NCBI RefSeq assembly: GCF_004359215.1
Contig: NC_090627.1
Span: 895,317 to 959,316, forward strand
Direction: 5' to 3'
From: Bremia lactucae
Lineage: Eukaryota; Oomycota; Peronosporomycetes; Peronosporales; Peronosporaceae
DNA length: 64,000 nucleotides
Both the position numbers and the translations under genes were made by a program. The notes beneath the pieces were generated by a model. The model was not told the DNA's origin, searched no databases, and saw nothing but the letters and a program-made list of their open reading frames with translations. Below are positions 21,242 to 33,260 of the stretch, piece after piece (positions within the stretch are counted from its first letter, which is position 1; each line of letters begins with the position of its first letter).

Positions 21242-22199
21242 GTAAGGCTAAAACAAAATCGCCCGGCTACCCTCACGGGTTGGTTCCTATAGCGGAATCA
21301 GGGTGCTCATATATCTTTCTTTTTATGGCACTACTAATACCTACCGACGGGTTTCCAGTCTTCTAGTTCCTGGCTCCACACGAGCGCCATGCCGTCAGCT
21401 TTTTCATCCAAAAGCATTTTTTTGCGACCATTTCGGTCAGCATATTCTTTATGTTGCGGGAATGCATTCTCCGCGTATCAAGTATAGTTATCCGTAAGCC
21501 GAGGAATTTAAGTAGTACGCTCGCCACATAGGGGTGCCCATCTACAGAGATGGCATCTATATGACCCAAGCATACTTTAGATACCGATCGAACACTAGGA
21601 CGACGGAATTGACAACGTTCTGCACAGCCTGCTCGTACTCGGCCTATCATGGACATTAATGTTGAAATGCCTCGTTCCCATCCCGCTACTTTCGAAGTAG
21701 CGGATTACATTGCAATAAACGCGGAATAAGACTTAGAGTCTTCTCGCGGTAGACACTCAAATGCCGGTCCGGATCTGGCAGATTAAAATCAGGGCATGTT
21801 TTAGGTGACTCTCGTTTACTGCTTCAAAAGCTTCGCTCTTGGGGCTATGTTCCGGCTTGGCGTTTCGCTTTCCGGACTTGCCAGCTCCAGAAGCGTCCGT
21901 CGAAATGCGACGATTCGCTCATCCCATTATCGGTACCGCACCAGGCGCTAGGTTCTGTGCCGGTTCTACGACGCTTGACTTCCTGTCAGCTCGCTATCTA
22001 CTGCCACCGGCTCTCGGCTCTGTGCAGGACATTGGACACATGATGACTTGTCATCGTTCTATTTACTAAACCATTTTTCTCTCCGTGTTGAGAACGACTT
22101 CGTCTCAGTTGACTTCGTGTAGGACCTGGGTGACGTTTGGCACCCTGTCAGCGCACCCTCAATTGTGTTGGACAGGACATCCGTTGCATAATCCTCTCG

Positions 22200-22640
22200 C
22201 AGGATTGCATCCGTTCCGGTGTCATGCGTAGAGTTAACAACAATGCGTGTAAGTCAGTCTATATATGGTTGGTGTCTTGCCAACCATGGCGTGCTTGGGA
22301 TGCGGTCATACGGACTCTCCATACCTAGCATCGTGAACTACTCTCTACAGGAGAAGTCACTAGAACTGAAAGCGAATTCAACTCGAACTCCCTCAGATCT
22401 TACGAGCGCGCCGTTCGCTAAGCGAACGGTCACCCCTTCTCGCTTGCCATCCTGGCTAAGTGACTCATATATCGGCGGTGTCTTTTTCAAAGCCGCGAGT
22501 TTCGCGATATTCTGTGATGGGGGCACCAGGATCTAAGATAAGTGTCATCAGATGATCATAGCCTCGAACTCGATCGCTATAGACCAGTAGGCTCGGGGCC
22601 CGAAATTTTGGAACCTCATGGACTATGCTACCCATTTGAT
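22200..22640 (-). pseudogene. pol: gypsy family C protease region
   Basis: Minus-strand frames contain RVRGYDHLMTLILDPGAP, which corresponds to the aspartic protease active site with the usual DSGA changed to DPGA. In the next frame come REGVTVRLANGALV, EEFVVLDMESPYD-like sequence and TPWLARHQPYID. These are typical of the protease-to-RT region of oomycete gypsy elements. The changed active site and the frameshift make it inactive. Confidence 0.65.
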
Positions 22641-22941
22641 CGATAACTCTGAACGTAGGGGTAGCATTAGAGTCGGCGTCAGTTGGGCATCCCGCCCCTA
22701 GTCCGCTCCTGCATTTTCCGAACCTTAGTGGTCGATGCAGAACTCGTGCGTCGTGCAGCTGTTTTGACGTCCATACGTGCCGAGTAGAGTCACTCTGAGG
22801 ACTTACCGCGCAAATAGGATATGGCGTACGAGACCATCCGGGGTCGTCCTCGATGAGCTCTGCCACACCACATTGCTCCACGGCTAACAATCAATGGACA
22901 ATCGTGAGCGCTGCAGTTCCATCGAAGTTGGGCGGGTTCAT

Positions 22942-23379
22942 TCAAATGGGCGTCGGCTGATACGGCCGGTTGGAGAACGTCTCAGCGGTTCTGTTGAGAG
23001 CCTCGCTACAAGACTGCTCACGCCTCAGCTCACTCCTGAGTCTGAGTGATGGACTCCGCCGCAGCATGGCTATTTGCTCGGACGCGGCTATTCGCTGTCC
23101 GAGTTCAAACGCCTCAAATTGCTCCAACTAAGCAACATGTTGTTTAGGAGGACTGCCCAAGAGCCTGGTCAAGACTTGCTCACCAAGTCCCTGCGCCAAG
23201 TGCTCAGCCAACTCCCGATGATGTTCGGAGAGGTGGGGAAAATGAGCCAATCGATATTGAGGCTCATCCTGACTGACACGCTGAGAGAGACAGGTCGTGG
23301 GAAGGACTACTAGTGGTACCAAGTAAAGGCGGGCGCTTCTTAAGCGGCCTCGCACTACAAGGCACACACCTTCAAGCAC
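22942..23379 (-). pseudogene. gag: gypsy family C gag N-terminal coiled-coil
   Basis: Two minus-strand frames, joined at a stop near 23128, read HFPHLSEHHRELAEHLAQGL and MEQFEAFELGQRIAASEQIA, then ELRREQ. The sequence is helical and Gln/Glu/Leu-rich. It is the start of the gag protein; the capsid domain itself is not recognisable downstream. Confidence 0.7.
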
Positions 23380-23399
23380 AGCGAGGAAGAGGTTTGACC

Positions 23400-24199
23400 G
23401 TCTTCTCTCACATGCAGTGAGGTAGTTGTTGGGCGCCTAAGGCGACCTCACCGAACGAACGTGTACCTTACAACAAGTGCCGTTATGGAAGCGGTTGCCT
23501 GTCTTCTTGTGCTCACTTGTTTTCTACGAAGTTAAAGACTGATTTATATTAAAATACTAAATATGTTTGTAACCGAATCATTAAATGCCATTTCTGTAGA
23601 TGTGCATCTCACCATAGAGTGTATTGTTCCGAATACCTTAGCTCGCGGATGATGCTAGCCGTCATCCCCTTAATGTGAATGCACTATGTGCATCACATAT
23701 ACAAAGGGGGGTCACTATGTGGATTTCACACATAGGGCTAGCTGCCAAATAGAGCACACTCGTTAAGTACAGGCCAATTACTTCATGTGAAGTAAATTGA
23801 TCTGTCACTTCCAATCATGATCGAAATATCATCAATGAGCAGTAGAAGATGCCTAGCCTGTATCGGGCACCTTCGCTAGCACTGTCTCAGTACTAGCTAA
23901 CCAGCACTGGTAACAGTCAAGGAAAAGGTGCCTCGAGTACTATACAAATACGACGTGCAGAGGAAGGTTTTTAAAATTGCTAAGAGCTCTTAATATTACT
24001 ATCTTGTATATGAACTGACTTCGTATATTAATCGAACTATGTATTGATACTCACTTAACACCGCCATTTTGCGCGTATAGCAGCGATTGACGGGATAAAT
24101 TAAAAGACTTAAATTAACTATGAACAGAACTGTCACTTACCGCTAGACTATTGCCGTTTATGATAATGTTGGCAGTACTAAAACATGAAGAGAGGGATA
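23400..24199. other. unassigned, possibly family C 5' region
   Basis: No coding sequence is recognised. Short inverted and AT-rich stretches (for example around 23925-24000 with an LTR-like GTGCAGAGGAAGG block) suggest LTR remnants, but no clear TG...CA borders can be set. Confidence 0.4.
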
Positions 24200-24241
24200 T
24201 TGGAAATGTGGTCCTTGGACGGACTACAAAGTGCTACCAGG

Positions 24242-24540
24242 TGTAACGGGGCACTACGACTTGTACTGTTTCAGTACAAGTCCACTTCACACTGCTTCAG
24301 TTGTGAGTGGTGCCTTACGTTAGGTGACGTACACTGTACGTGCAGAGGAAGACTTCTCTTAAGACAAGTAGACTTAAGAGGGTAAAATGAAAACTGTATT
24401 AATATCGTTAAGTGTCTCTTAATCTATACGCCCTCCTTGAACAATCAGGAATTATCTGTATCAATATATGCTAACATATATTCATATTCGTTATTCCTCT
24501 TAGAGGTAATAAAATTAAAAAAACGGGACATTCCGTTACA
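24242..24540 (-). repeat. gypsy family A LTR, reversed, with 5' leader
   Basis: It runs from TGTAACGGGGCAC (24242) to TTCCGTTACA (24540) and holds the family A blocks CTTCAGTACAAGTCCACTTC and CGTGCAGAGGAAGACT. The adjoining 24200-24241 is the reversed primer-binding leader. The rest of that element's gag is missing and family C sequence follows. A 22-bp segment (24431-24452) is repeated just outside the LTR at 24546-24567. Confidence 0.8.
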
Positions 24541-25076
24541 TGACTCCCTCCTTGAACAATCAGGAATCAAATGACTGATGTAATCTGACAGAGAGTACTA
24601 CTGTGTCTTTCTGCAAAAGGGGGAGCACTAGTTGGTTTGCAAACATAATCCCAACCATTTCATCGCAGTTTTTGACAAAATAATGCGGTGCGCTTCTAAG
24701 ACGGCGAGCTTGGCAGCTGCACCACTAAGTGTAGCTGCTGATGCGACAAAACAGCAGATACTTAGGCGACTGCTGGGAGGACAACTCGCCTGCAACTAAG
24801 ATAAAGGGCGTGTCATGAGTCGGACGAAATGTCCGACCTAAAACCATAAATACCTCCACACATCCCGAAGGTGATATCGTCAAACAAAGGGTTGCGTGGG
24901 AAGATGTTCAATTCGTCCGAACCATTTGTTGGCGATTCATCATGAGATTACTCTGATAATGGTGACAATGGTAGTGATGGTAGAATGCAATACCAGGATG
25001 AAAGTTATCCTACTGTTCACTTCGAAAGGAATGTAAGCCCGAATCCTGACATTAGTCAAGGGTAGGCAACCGCAAT

Positions 25077-25480
25077 ATGACGCTTGTCGCTCCTCAAAAG
25101 AAGCCTTGGTTCCCCGCTAAGGGCAAATTTTTGTTGGTCCGGAAGGAACAAACGTATAAACATCCGTTATTCGACTCATCCAGGCTCCACAGCCCTAGTG
25201 AAGACGAACGCGAATTCTTCATCGATTCCTTTTTTCAACATCGATGGTCTTATGGCAAGCGTACCAATAATTTTTAATCCTTATTTAAAGCTTGAATCTC
25301 TTTTGTACAGATGTTATAAGCGTTGGTCGCGAGGCCTGGCTTGTCAAACTGGTTACGGTGCGTGATCAGCTTACAAATATATCCGTAATCGGTGCACGCA
25401 ATAAGTTGCACCGTAGGCACGGTAACCTTGCCTCGTAGGGAGGCCATGCGCCAAAGACGCACAGAAACATATATATGTCG
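25077..25480 (+). pseudogene. antisense-type ORF fragment (EKKPW domain)
   Basis: The plus strand reads QKKPWFPAKGKFLLV, PLFDSSRLHSPSEDEREFFI and FFQHRWSYGKRT. It matches the antisense ORF of the B element (EKKPW, PLFDSSRLH, EAEFFVDAFFRYRWYTSKRA). The frame breaks after 25275 but similarity continues to about 25480. It is a scrap of a gypsy element without its pol in register. Confidence 0.7.
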
Positions 25481-25554
25481 TATGCAACGCAAGTAAGCTT
25501 AACTGCATACGAGCCAGCGAGTTTTTCTCACCACATCGTCATACATCATCGGAA

Positions 25555-26150
25555 TTAATGTGAAAGGGTTGACTCCCTCACATGGCCCGCTTTTAATCGA
25601 TCGGTAAAAAAATTATCGATCGCAAGTACTTGTTCACGAGGCTCTCGCCTTATGACCGACCTCTCGACGGTATCATAGGCGAGTTTGATGCAAAAAGCGT
25701 GAGCGAGGCTCAACGCTTTGTGGATGAGCGATAAGCCATCACACGAAAAGTTTGTGACGCAATAGCAAGCGCACAGGACAATTGCCAACGAATGAGGTAA
25801 CTCATTTGAACCCCCTTCAACTCCCGGTGGTTCAAAAAGCGTTTGTCTTAAACAGTTGCAAAACCGTGACTAATTTGCTTACGAACGCATCAGTCTTTCG
25901 ACACGAGCTAATGTCTAAATACCATCTTTTCGTCTTTCGTCTATGGATCTGATGGATAAATTTTTTTTTATTAGATCCTTATGCGTGAACGGGACAACCC
26001 GTATACGCAGCAGTGAGCATTCCCAGTGGGATGCTCTGAGAATGGCATGTGATGCCTCAGGGGCTTCGTAACGGCCCTGCAACATTCAACAGATGCGTAA
26101 CGAACTGTTGAGACCGGTGCGAGAATTCGCACCGAGTTATTTCGACGATT
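25555..26150. mobile_element. mosaic of gypsy RT and integrase scraps
   Basis: 25555-25665 (minus) has the RT motif REPREQVLAIDNFFTDRLKAG. 25680-25800 (plus) has the family C integrase helix AQRFVDER, a stop and AITRKVCDAIASAQD. 25910-26150 (plus) has RT sequence from the MDLMDKF region to the FAPSYFDD box. Adjacent scraps from different domains and strands show repeated rearrangement. Confidence 0.65.
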
Positions 26151-26589
26151 TCATGCACAAGGAAGGCGTAGGATCCCGAATGGAGGGCATGCCTCTGATG
26201 CGATGTGCGAAGGTAATAATAATCACAATATGTTTACGAGCGCGCAAAGCGATCTTTCTTATAGTCCTTGTAGATCAAAATGTGGGTCACGTCAAACCGT
26301 TCGACGACACCCACAACATCTATTCTCAGTTGCGAGCGAGGTCACACCTATCATGCGAGGGTGGATACCCCGCCATCGAATTAGATAACTCGTTCGACCC
26401 CACACCACCTCGCAGTAGATAAAGTAGCTCTCCATGAGAAAACGCTTCCCGCCATTAGAGTCCATCAATGGATGTGAAGGAATATAATAAAACAGGTCCG
26501 ACTTAGTCGTCGGGACCGACGGTTTGTCGGCATTATCGCAGTCGCGTACTCCGGCGCTTGCGGGAGGGCGTGAATCGTGAGCATGATCG

Positions 26590-27120
26590 TCGTAACGACT
26601 CGATGTCGACGGTTAACAGTCGTTGCATTGGTTGGTCGGAAGACCGAGCAAGAATTGCGGTCGACCATACGGCGAACGAACAGGCGCTTCAAATTGTTCT
26701 CAACTAGCTAGCGACACATTTCATTCTTAAAGGATGAAGTGACACATCTGTGTCAGGACCATAAGTCTCTGACGGATGCTATGAAATGTAAATATTCGGG
26801 AGAAGCTCGTACTGGTAGTACGGGCAGAGGCGCCTAATGTAAAATCCACGATGCGTGTGCATCCAACGAGGCAGCCCGATCGTGTATGCATTGCCTTGGC
26901 GGTGCAAACGGGCCGAAATTTTCGGGCAGTTATTCAAGCCACATTCGTCATGACTTGTTTTGATGTTTTTACCGTAGAAAGTAGAATTAGATCGTTAAGC
27001 TTAAACTAAACAACGTTTGCTCTTCCATTTTCGTCAGCGATTCTTTTTCTGTCGATCTACCGCATCAGCGATAGAATTCTACACGAAATGACCACTGCTT
27101 CTTAAGCCAGAAGGAATTCA
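26590..27120. mobile_element. gypsy integrase C-terminus (minus) with antisense coil (plus)
   Basis: The minus strand from 27120 to 26830 reads decayed integrase C-terminus (GNAYTIGLPRWMHTH, CPYYQYELL). The plus strand just before it reads EDRARIAVDHTANEQALQIV and, in the next frame, DEVTHLCQDHKSLTDAMKC. This is a helical part placed like the antisense coil of A3 (57315-57767) and of B. Confidence 0.5.
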
Positions 27121-27162
27121 ACCGCTGACTCGATTTTGCTGTTGTTCTCAGTGCGCCTGTTG

Positions 27163-27206
27163 TGTAACAAGGCACTGCCGATTTGTACTGCTTCAGTTCA
27201 AGTCAA
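27163..27206 (-). repeat. 3' LTR remnant of A2
   Basis: The outer edge TGTAACAAGGCACTGCCG plus about 25 bp is followed at once by the internal sequence that normally lies just inside the polypurine tract. Nearly all of the LTR is deleted. Confidence 0.7.
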
Positions 27207-27274
27207 CACCCCTCCCTTAAACGACAATCAATCTGACTGTCACTGAATAGAATGGTCACTATAAAACCACTTGA

Positions 27275-28011
27275 TTGAAAATAATGTTGATTGATCAGAA
27301 CCATCATTTTAAATTCTATCGCATAGTTAATAAGTCCATGCGGTCAGCGAATAGTGCGGAACCTTCGGCTGCGGTACATGCAGCCGCGGGCGACGCATTA
27401 TTGTCTCTTGCGGCAGAAAATTCGTCTGCCGTACTATCATCTCCCCCGCAACACTAATTGTTGCGGGTGCACGCCGTGAGTCACCACGTGAGTGCGCTCC
27501 CTCTTTGGAGGTCAACTATGCATGCAAGTCGGACGAAATAGCCGACTCGAGGAGAGCAGAACAGTCGTCTGATCGTCGTCAGGCGAATGACTATGAGCCT
27601 TCAAATGAGGGGGGCTCAATCGGATAGTCAGAAAATAGCGTTCGCTATAGCATGTTTGGTTCCTTCGATGAAGTTGATTTCTCATCGCCAGCACCATTTC
27701 CCGTGCCGTCGCTCGCACTTATCTCTGTGCGTGGTGATGACGATGGCGTAAACCACATTAATAAAAGTTTTTGTGGTACTCCTGCTTCAGTGGGTACCAA
27801 TCATGGGAGAGTAGACAATCAGATGTCTAGTCTTTCCCCTGAGAAGAAGCCGTGGCTTTTGCCCGAACGGCTAGTAGTAGCTTGTCTGGAGAGACTAAGC
27901 TTTACAATAAATATCCCTTATTTATTGCGACAAAGCTACATGGCCTTGATCCCAGCGCGAAAAACTTTTGCGCTGAGGAAGACCAACTGTCTCTGGATGA
28001 TCAGAAGTTGA
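27275..28011 (+). CDS. antisense ORF between pol and 3' LTR, copy A2
   Basis: On the strand opposite to the A2 pol, two frames (27275-27457 and 27652-28011) carry the N-terminal part, VNKSMRSANSAEPSAAVHAA, and the acidic Ser/Pro part with the core. The core has FGSFDEVDFSSPAPFPVPSL, SPEKKPWLLPERL, IPYLLRQSYMALIPARKTFA. The stretch between them is close to A1 and A3. The 3' part is replaced at about 27980 by integrase sequence through a deletion. The protein is not recognised. Confidence 0.6.
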
Positions 28012-28690
28012 CATAGTCAGCCGTGTTCCGAGAGATCGGAACGCGGATACTTAAAACTCCGCCGTGAACCGTGGATCTCTATCTGAGACCAGTTCACGGA
28101 GAAAACCGTGAAGATTGAATATCGTGGAGTCTGAACACCGTGTCGATAAAGACAGGGGCACAGCCCGGAGCCGTGATTGACTCTGGTACTGCAGCAAGAT
28201 ATACCATCTTGCTGAATCTGTCTACAAAAACAAGGATTCCATTGTTTTGTGATCGTCTTCGGAAACTTGAAGACGAAGTCCATCGATACGGACTGCCAAC
28301 ACTCTGCCGGAAGTGGTAGAGGTTGGAGAGGTGCACGGGATGAAGGGCTAGGCTTCACCCGTTGACATACCTCGCAAGCACGAATGTACTTACGCACGAA
28401 CTGATACTGGCGGGGCCTGTAAAAGTCGCGACTTCCTGTTACTGTGAGATAAGTTCTCTCGCGTCCACGATGCCCACTTGTTGGTGCATCGTGACACTCA
28501 TACATGATGCGCTAGGGCAAATCAACGTGAGTTGAGATGACGGCATGTGGAATGTCGCCGGCAACGGCTGTGTAGCATAGTTAGCCGTTGCGTGTTGTGT
28601 TTCAATCGGATGACGATCGATATAAAGCCGACTAATCTTGAGAAGTTTATTGAATGGTTTCATCAGATGATCCATTAAGCGCAGAAAGTC
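28012..28690 (-). pseudogene. pol: gypsy integrase, copy A2
   Basis: Minus-strand frames 28439-28675 and 28017-28505 contain the zinc-binding part (HDAPTSGHRGRERTYLT, CEVCQRVKPS), the catalytic Asp region (WQSVSMDFVF) and, in shifted frames, FVDRFSKMVYLAAVPES and GCAPVFIDTVFRLH. The Glu motif and C-terminus are lost in the deletion at 28011. Frameshifts are present. Confidence 0.8.
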
Positions 28691-28713
28691 TTTATCTTCG
28701 GTGTAGGGTCTCT

Positions 28714-29250
28714 TTATGTCATCAAATAAAGTTGATGACGGAACACTTGTAATGAGTGTTGCAACAGTGGGATGTTTTCACTGTTGGAGTGCGCAGTCAG
28801 CTCGAAATCGGGTCGGCGTGGTAACGCATCAGCGACAAAATTAAGTCTTCCTGGTATAAATTCCACGGAGAAATTATACACCGCGAAGAAGAAAGCCACC
28901 TACCATTCTTTGCGAGAGGTGTGGGCTGTTTGCGGCCGTGCGTAATGACGAATGGTCCCTATATATGATGAACGGTCTATCTTCCACCAGATAGACCCTA
29001 AACATAGCCAGTGCATATTTCATAGCAAGGCGTTCCTTGTCGTTTATTTCATGCATTGTGTAATTGCGTTAAGCTAGTTGCAGCTGACGCGATTGGTAAT
29101 AGACGACGCGCTCCGCGTCATCTGTATTGTATTGCATTAACGCACAGCCAATTGTGAAATCGCTGGCGTCATCGACCAGATGGAATGGTCTGTTTTGATC
29201 TTTAATCGTCAAGATGGGCGATCGCATCAAGCTTGCTTGATACCTTCAAA
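28714..29250 (-). pseudogene. pol: gypsy RNase H, copy A2
   Basis: Frames 28874-29056 and 28714-28899 contain ERLAMKYALAMFRVYLVEDR, YRDHSSLRTAANS and VEFIPGRLNFVADALPRRP, and are almost the same as copy A1 (12187-12430). Both copies share the same lesions, for example YRDHSS for YTDHAS, so they descend from one already altered source or one copied the other. Confidence 0.78.
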
Positions 29251-30250
29251 GGAATGCTGACAATCAGCGTTCCATAACCATTTCTTGTCTTTTTTCAAGA
29301 GACGAGAGAGATGAGCTGTCATATCGGCATAATTGCGGGAGTACTTGTGCAAGTACGCCGTTAGCCCAAAGAACTTTCTAAGTCCCTTGACATCGACTGG
29401 AACTGGCTGGTCGGTAATTGCCTTAATCTTTTCGGGATCAGGGCACGCCGTGCTTACCGACGATGCACTCAAGAAGGGGTATTTCGCTTGCAGCGAATAT
29501 ACACTTCTTGAGATTTGCGTACAACTTATGCTTTCGCATAAGTGTAAGAACCTGGCGAACGTGAGTTTTATGAATTTTCACGTCCGATTTTCCATTTATA
29601 AACAATGCCATCAATTTCATTAGGGAGGTTAAAGACCGGCTATGGACGAATACATCGTCGAAATAACTCGGTGCAAATCCTCGCACCGGTCTCAACAGGT
29701 TCGTTACGCATCTGTTGAATGTTGCAGGGGCGTTACTAAGCCCCTGTGGCATTACTAGCCCTTCCCAGAGCATTCCACCGGGAGTACTCACTGCTGTGTA
29801 CGGGGTGTCCCGTTCACGCATGAGGATATGATAAAATCTATCCATCAGATCCATAGACAAAAAGTTGGTACTCTTAGACATACCATCAATGATTACGTCT
29901 TTCTAGGTATCGGCGCGGCGTTTTTTTGAGCCGAGAGCTATGTGGGGAGGTTGACTCCCTTACATGGCCCGCTTTTAATCGATCGATAAAGAATTTATCG
30001 TTTGCAAGTACTTGTTCACGAGGCAGTGGCCAATGCTTCATGGCAGTACTTCGAGCCCCGTTTGAGCACGATCTCATGTCGAGTGCCTTTATCCTTAGGC
30101 AACTCGCAAGGAACTACTCCAGGGAATACATCCCTCAATTCAATCATATCTTTGTATAAAGGACCTGCCTTAAGTGCCTCCCAGGATGTAGTAGTATATC
30201 CCCAACCCGAGCCTTCACATCGAGGACATTTTCGTCCATCGATTAGCTGC
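29227..30250 (-). pseudogene. pol: gypsy reverse transcriptase, copy A2
   Basis: Frames 29438-29881 and 29227-29472 hold the palm with SYFDDVFVHSRS (YxDD box), QGLSNAPATFNRCV and the thumb KFFGLTAYLHKYSRNYADMT. Upstream, 29886-30077 has PLPREQVLANDKFFIDRLKA. An extra 36-bp block after the Ser-rich motif (near 29600) duplicates part of the MNGK region. Several frameshifts are present. Confidence 0.82.
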
Positions 30251-30604
30251 TGAGAACAAGCTCGTCACTGCAAAATTTACCGCTGACCGAATCTCGGTTA
30301 CGTATTCGTCCTCTGTGACGAGTCCGCAGATCTGCTTGATTCTGCTACTGTGTAGATCTCTCAAGAACCGTTTAGGTCTAAGGTTGGTAATTCAGTAATC
30401 TCCGAAGTTAACTTCAGGGGCGCATACAGATCAAGCGTAAAACCGCCTACTCTTGATCCGTCATTAATCAAGGCATTCAATGTCTCGGTTTCTTCCTAGG
30501 ACCCCTTTCTACAGGCTCCCAAGGGATTAATCCCTCAAGATGCTGAAGTCTAGTCACTTTAGCCTTAACTATCTGAGAAGATTTTTCCTCAAGTACGTGG
30601 GGAC

Positions 30605-31211
30605 TTATTCCCTCAACGTCTTCTGACTGTGACGCGCTACCACTGTCGGGTCCTCTTCGGTCGACTCTCTACTCGAGCTAGAATCATCGTGCTGTCTCTT
30701 TTGGGCAATCGGTATCTCCCTTGAATGTCGCCCGCTAGGCGTACATTCATTTCTCAATCCACTCGACTCATTCGAGTGGTAGACCTTCGGCGCTGCCTGT
30801 GCATTCGCACAGCTGCCGCCAGCTGACCCCACAGTGTGATTAATAATTACAGTGTTATCTTGTGCAGTCGTACTAACAACTGTATAATAAATGAGGCCAT
30901 CATACTCACTCGTAGTACATCCACACGTTTGTGGACTCTCCAAGACGTTCATCAGATGGTCATCTGATGAACAAGTGGCAAGCATCTTTACGGATCGATG
31001 CTGCCACATCGCCAGGTGCAGAGACACATAACAACTGTTTGTCTAGAGCAACTTTCGTCAAGAATTTGCAAATTCTCTTGAGGTTGCTGAATCAGTAGGG
31101 TGTTGCGCCCCTACTGACCCCGACCGTTTTCTGGCGGTCCGCCTCGCTGTTGCGATTTTGCAACAATGTCGGACCCGCGACCGTTGCCCTTTTTGGCTAT
31201 CTGCCCAGAGT
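30605..31211 (-). pseudogene. pol: gypsy protease linker and gag tail, copy A2
   Basis: Frame 30605-31027 corresponds to the protease/pol linker. 31060-31211 matches the gag tail (reverse of 8358-8470). The gag sequence stops abruptly at 31211, where the nested B LTR begins, and resumes at 39451. Confidence 0.7.
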
Positions 31212-31690
31212 TCTTAACGGGGTATCCCGTTACATAAGTATTATGACCTATAAGAGGAAATAGGCAAAGAAGTACAAAATTTTTTTTATCTTAATTTTGA
31301 CTCAAATGGTTTCAATATTACCAAATTGATATTATTGATGCAATAAGACATTAGCTCTATTTATTGGTTGATTTAAGTCTAAATCAACCCTGCCAATCGA
31401 ATAAAATACGATTGTGCGGTGCGCGAGGAGGCGCCATACATAGATATTTATATAATATGTTCAGTGGTAAATAGAAGAACATTACGTAGAAAATTAACTT
31501 TATTAATACAGTTTTACTTTTCCCTAATTCTAATCCATTGAATTACCTTTGGTAGCTGAAGACCCTTAGCTACGAAGATCCCTTCCTCTATACTATTGTG
31601 TATGTGAAGTTTCGAGGCACCCTACCTGCACCGTAATTAGTGTAAAGTTACGTAGTACTAATCAGCACTTGTGAAAGGTGCCCCGTTACA
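31212..31690 (+). repeat. 5' LTR of element B
   Basis: Its start is altered (TCTTAACGGGG for TGTAATGGGG in the partner) and it ends GCCCCGTTACA. Long stretches such as the GGTTGATTTAAGTCTAAATC region are shared with 38965-39450. Confidence 0.88.
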
Positions 31691-31692
31691 CC

Positions 31693-31711
31693 TGGAAGCA
31701 CTTCGTAGTCC
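31693..31711 (+). other. candidate primer binding site of B
   Basis: TGGAAGCACTTCGTAGTCC lies two bases after the LTR and is identical to the A1 site. Confidence 0.6.
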
Positions 31712-31741
31712 ATTCACTGGCCCACGCTCGTTCCATCCAAC

Positions 31742-32771
31742 ATGGACATGCTGGATGAAGAAGGAGGGAGATTCCAGGCCCTTCAAGAAGGTTATCACGC
31801 AATGTGTGAGTGGTTTCCTCATTTGAGTGACCTCGAATGGAGAGCGATCGAACATATGAGCTCAATTGTAGGCGGGACAGCCGTTGGCGCTACGCTATTC
31901 ACTCTGGGCAGAGATAAACAGCATGCGGCCATACCCGAGTTCATTCAACACAAACTCGACGGGGCTCAAGAGAGAGTAGCCATGTTTCACCAGCAAGGCT
32001 TTCAACGTGCGGAGGTGTTAAGAGAACAAGGTGCTCAGCAGTTGCAACTGTTGAGACGCAGCATGTATATGCTGCTAAAAGGCCGACGCTTCCGCGTCAA
32101 CCCGCAAGCTTGAGATAGAAATTTCTAAGTGTAAGGCAGTCGAAGGCGACTCCCTTTTGAGATGGACCGTCGAGTCGGACGACGCCATAGAAGCTCGTCG
32201 TATCAGTGATGATGCGACAAAAGTGAAATTTGGCATGTCCAAATTGGCCGGACGTACCAAATCTTGGGCCTTGGGGCTAAAACTTTCACAACCCATTAGT
32301 CTTTAGGTCGTATGAAGTCTTTAAGACCAGGCTCAGACAAAAATTTGAGCCGCCACGTGCTAAATTTAGGGCTCGAGCCGAGCTCCTGGATTGGAAGCAG
32401 GACAAGATGACATTCACGCACCTGCCCAACGTACACCATACCTCGCTAGTCATCCAATAGATGAACAATCACAGGTAACTGTGTTTATTAAAGGTCTTGC
32501 AGACGGTCCTGTTAAGACCCACCTGTTCCAGCTAGAATTAGAGTCGCTAGACCAAGCGATCTCTATAGCGGATCAGGAGGACTTTAGCCTTAAACAGCTT
32601 TTGTCTACTCTGGTGTGTATTGTCCACCGAGACGACAAGCAATGGAGGTCCAGAACCCATGAATACGAACGATTACAGAAATGTAAAAAAGAAATGGGCC
32701 ACTACGCCTATGAGTGTAGTGACCCCGGCCAGTGCCCAAATACGCTTAGTGAAAAGACGACCTCTCGCTAG
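31742..32771 (+). pseudogene. gag: gypsy gag, element B
   Basis: The first frame (31742-32113) starts MDMLDEEGGRF and has AAIPEFIQHKLDGAQERVAM, the family's N-terminal helix. The second (32391-32771) has the end of the capsid (VTVFIKGLADGPVKTHLFQL) and a degraded zinc knuckle, KCKKEMGHYAYECSD, in which the C-x2-C spacing is lost. The middle part (32113-32391) is shifted and contains stops. Confidence 0.82.
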
Positions 32772-32949
32772 GAATAGTGGAGGACGCGGATTCGACGCTG
32801 TTGCGAAATCGCAACGGCGAGGCGGATCGTCAAAAAAATGGTCGGGGTCAGTAGGTGCGGAGCGCCCTACTGATCCTGCAACGTCAAAAGAATTTGCAGA
32901 ACTTTTAACGAAAGTTGCTCCTCCCGCACACCAAACAAACATTGTGTAA

Positions 32950-33260
32950 CTTTCCCAGGGGATGAGGTTAACCTCATCACCCTGAAAGTAAAAGTCTCAT
33001 ATAAGTTGCCACTTAAGTCCCTTGTCGATTGTGGGGCATCAAATAATTTTATTCGACGCCAATCGCTAAAAGATAGCAGGCTCAAATTTATTGAGCGCGA
33101 TCTCCCTCTGACGAAGATTATAGTGGGCCTACCAACAGGCGCATCTGTAACGGTTAAGAAATGGGTAGTTGGTATCCGATACACGTTAAAGGGTATACAC
33201 GTTAAAGGGTAAACAGTACGATGCGTACTAGATTTGCATGACAAATTTGATTTCATCCTT
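32950..33260 (+). pseudogene. pol: gypsy protease, element B
   Basis: Frame 33006-33212 has the aspartic protease active site in LKSLVDCGASNNFIRRQSL (D-C-G-A) followed by KIIVGLPTGASVTVKKWVVG. The flap and second half are shortened and the frame is lost near 33212. The remaining protease-to-RT linker (33260-33840) is recognisable only in scraps. Confidence 0.78.
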
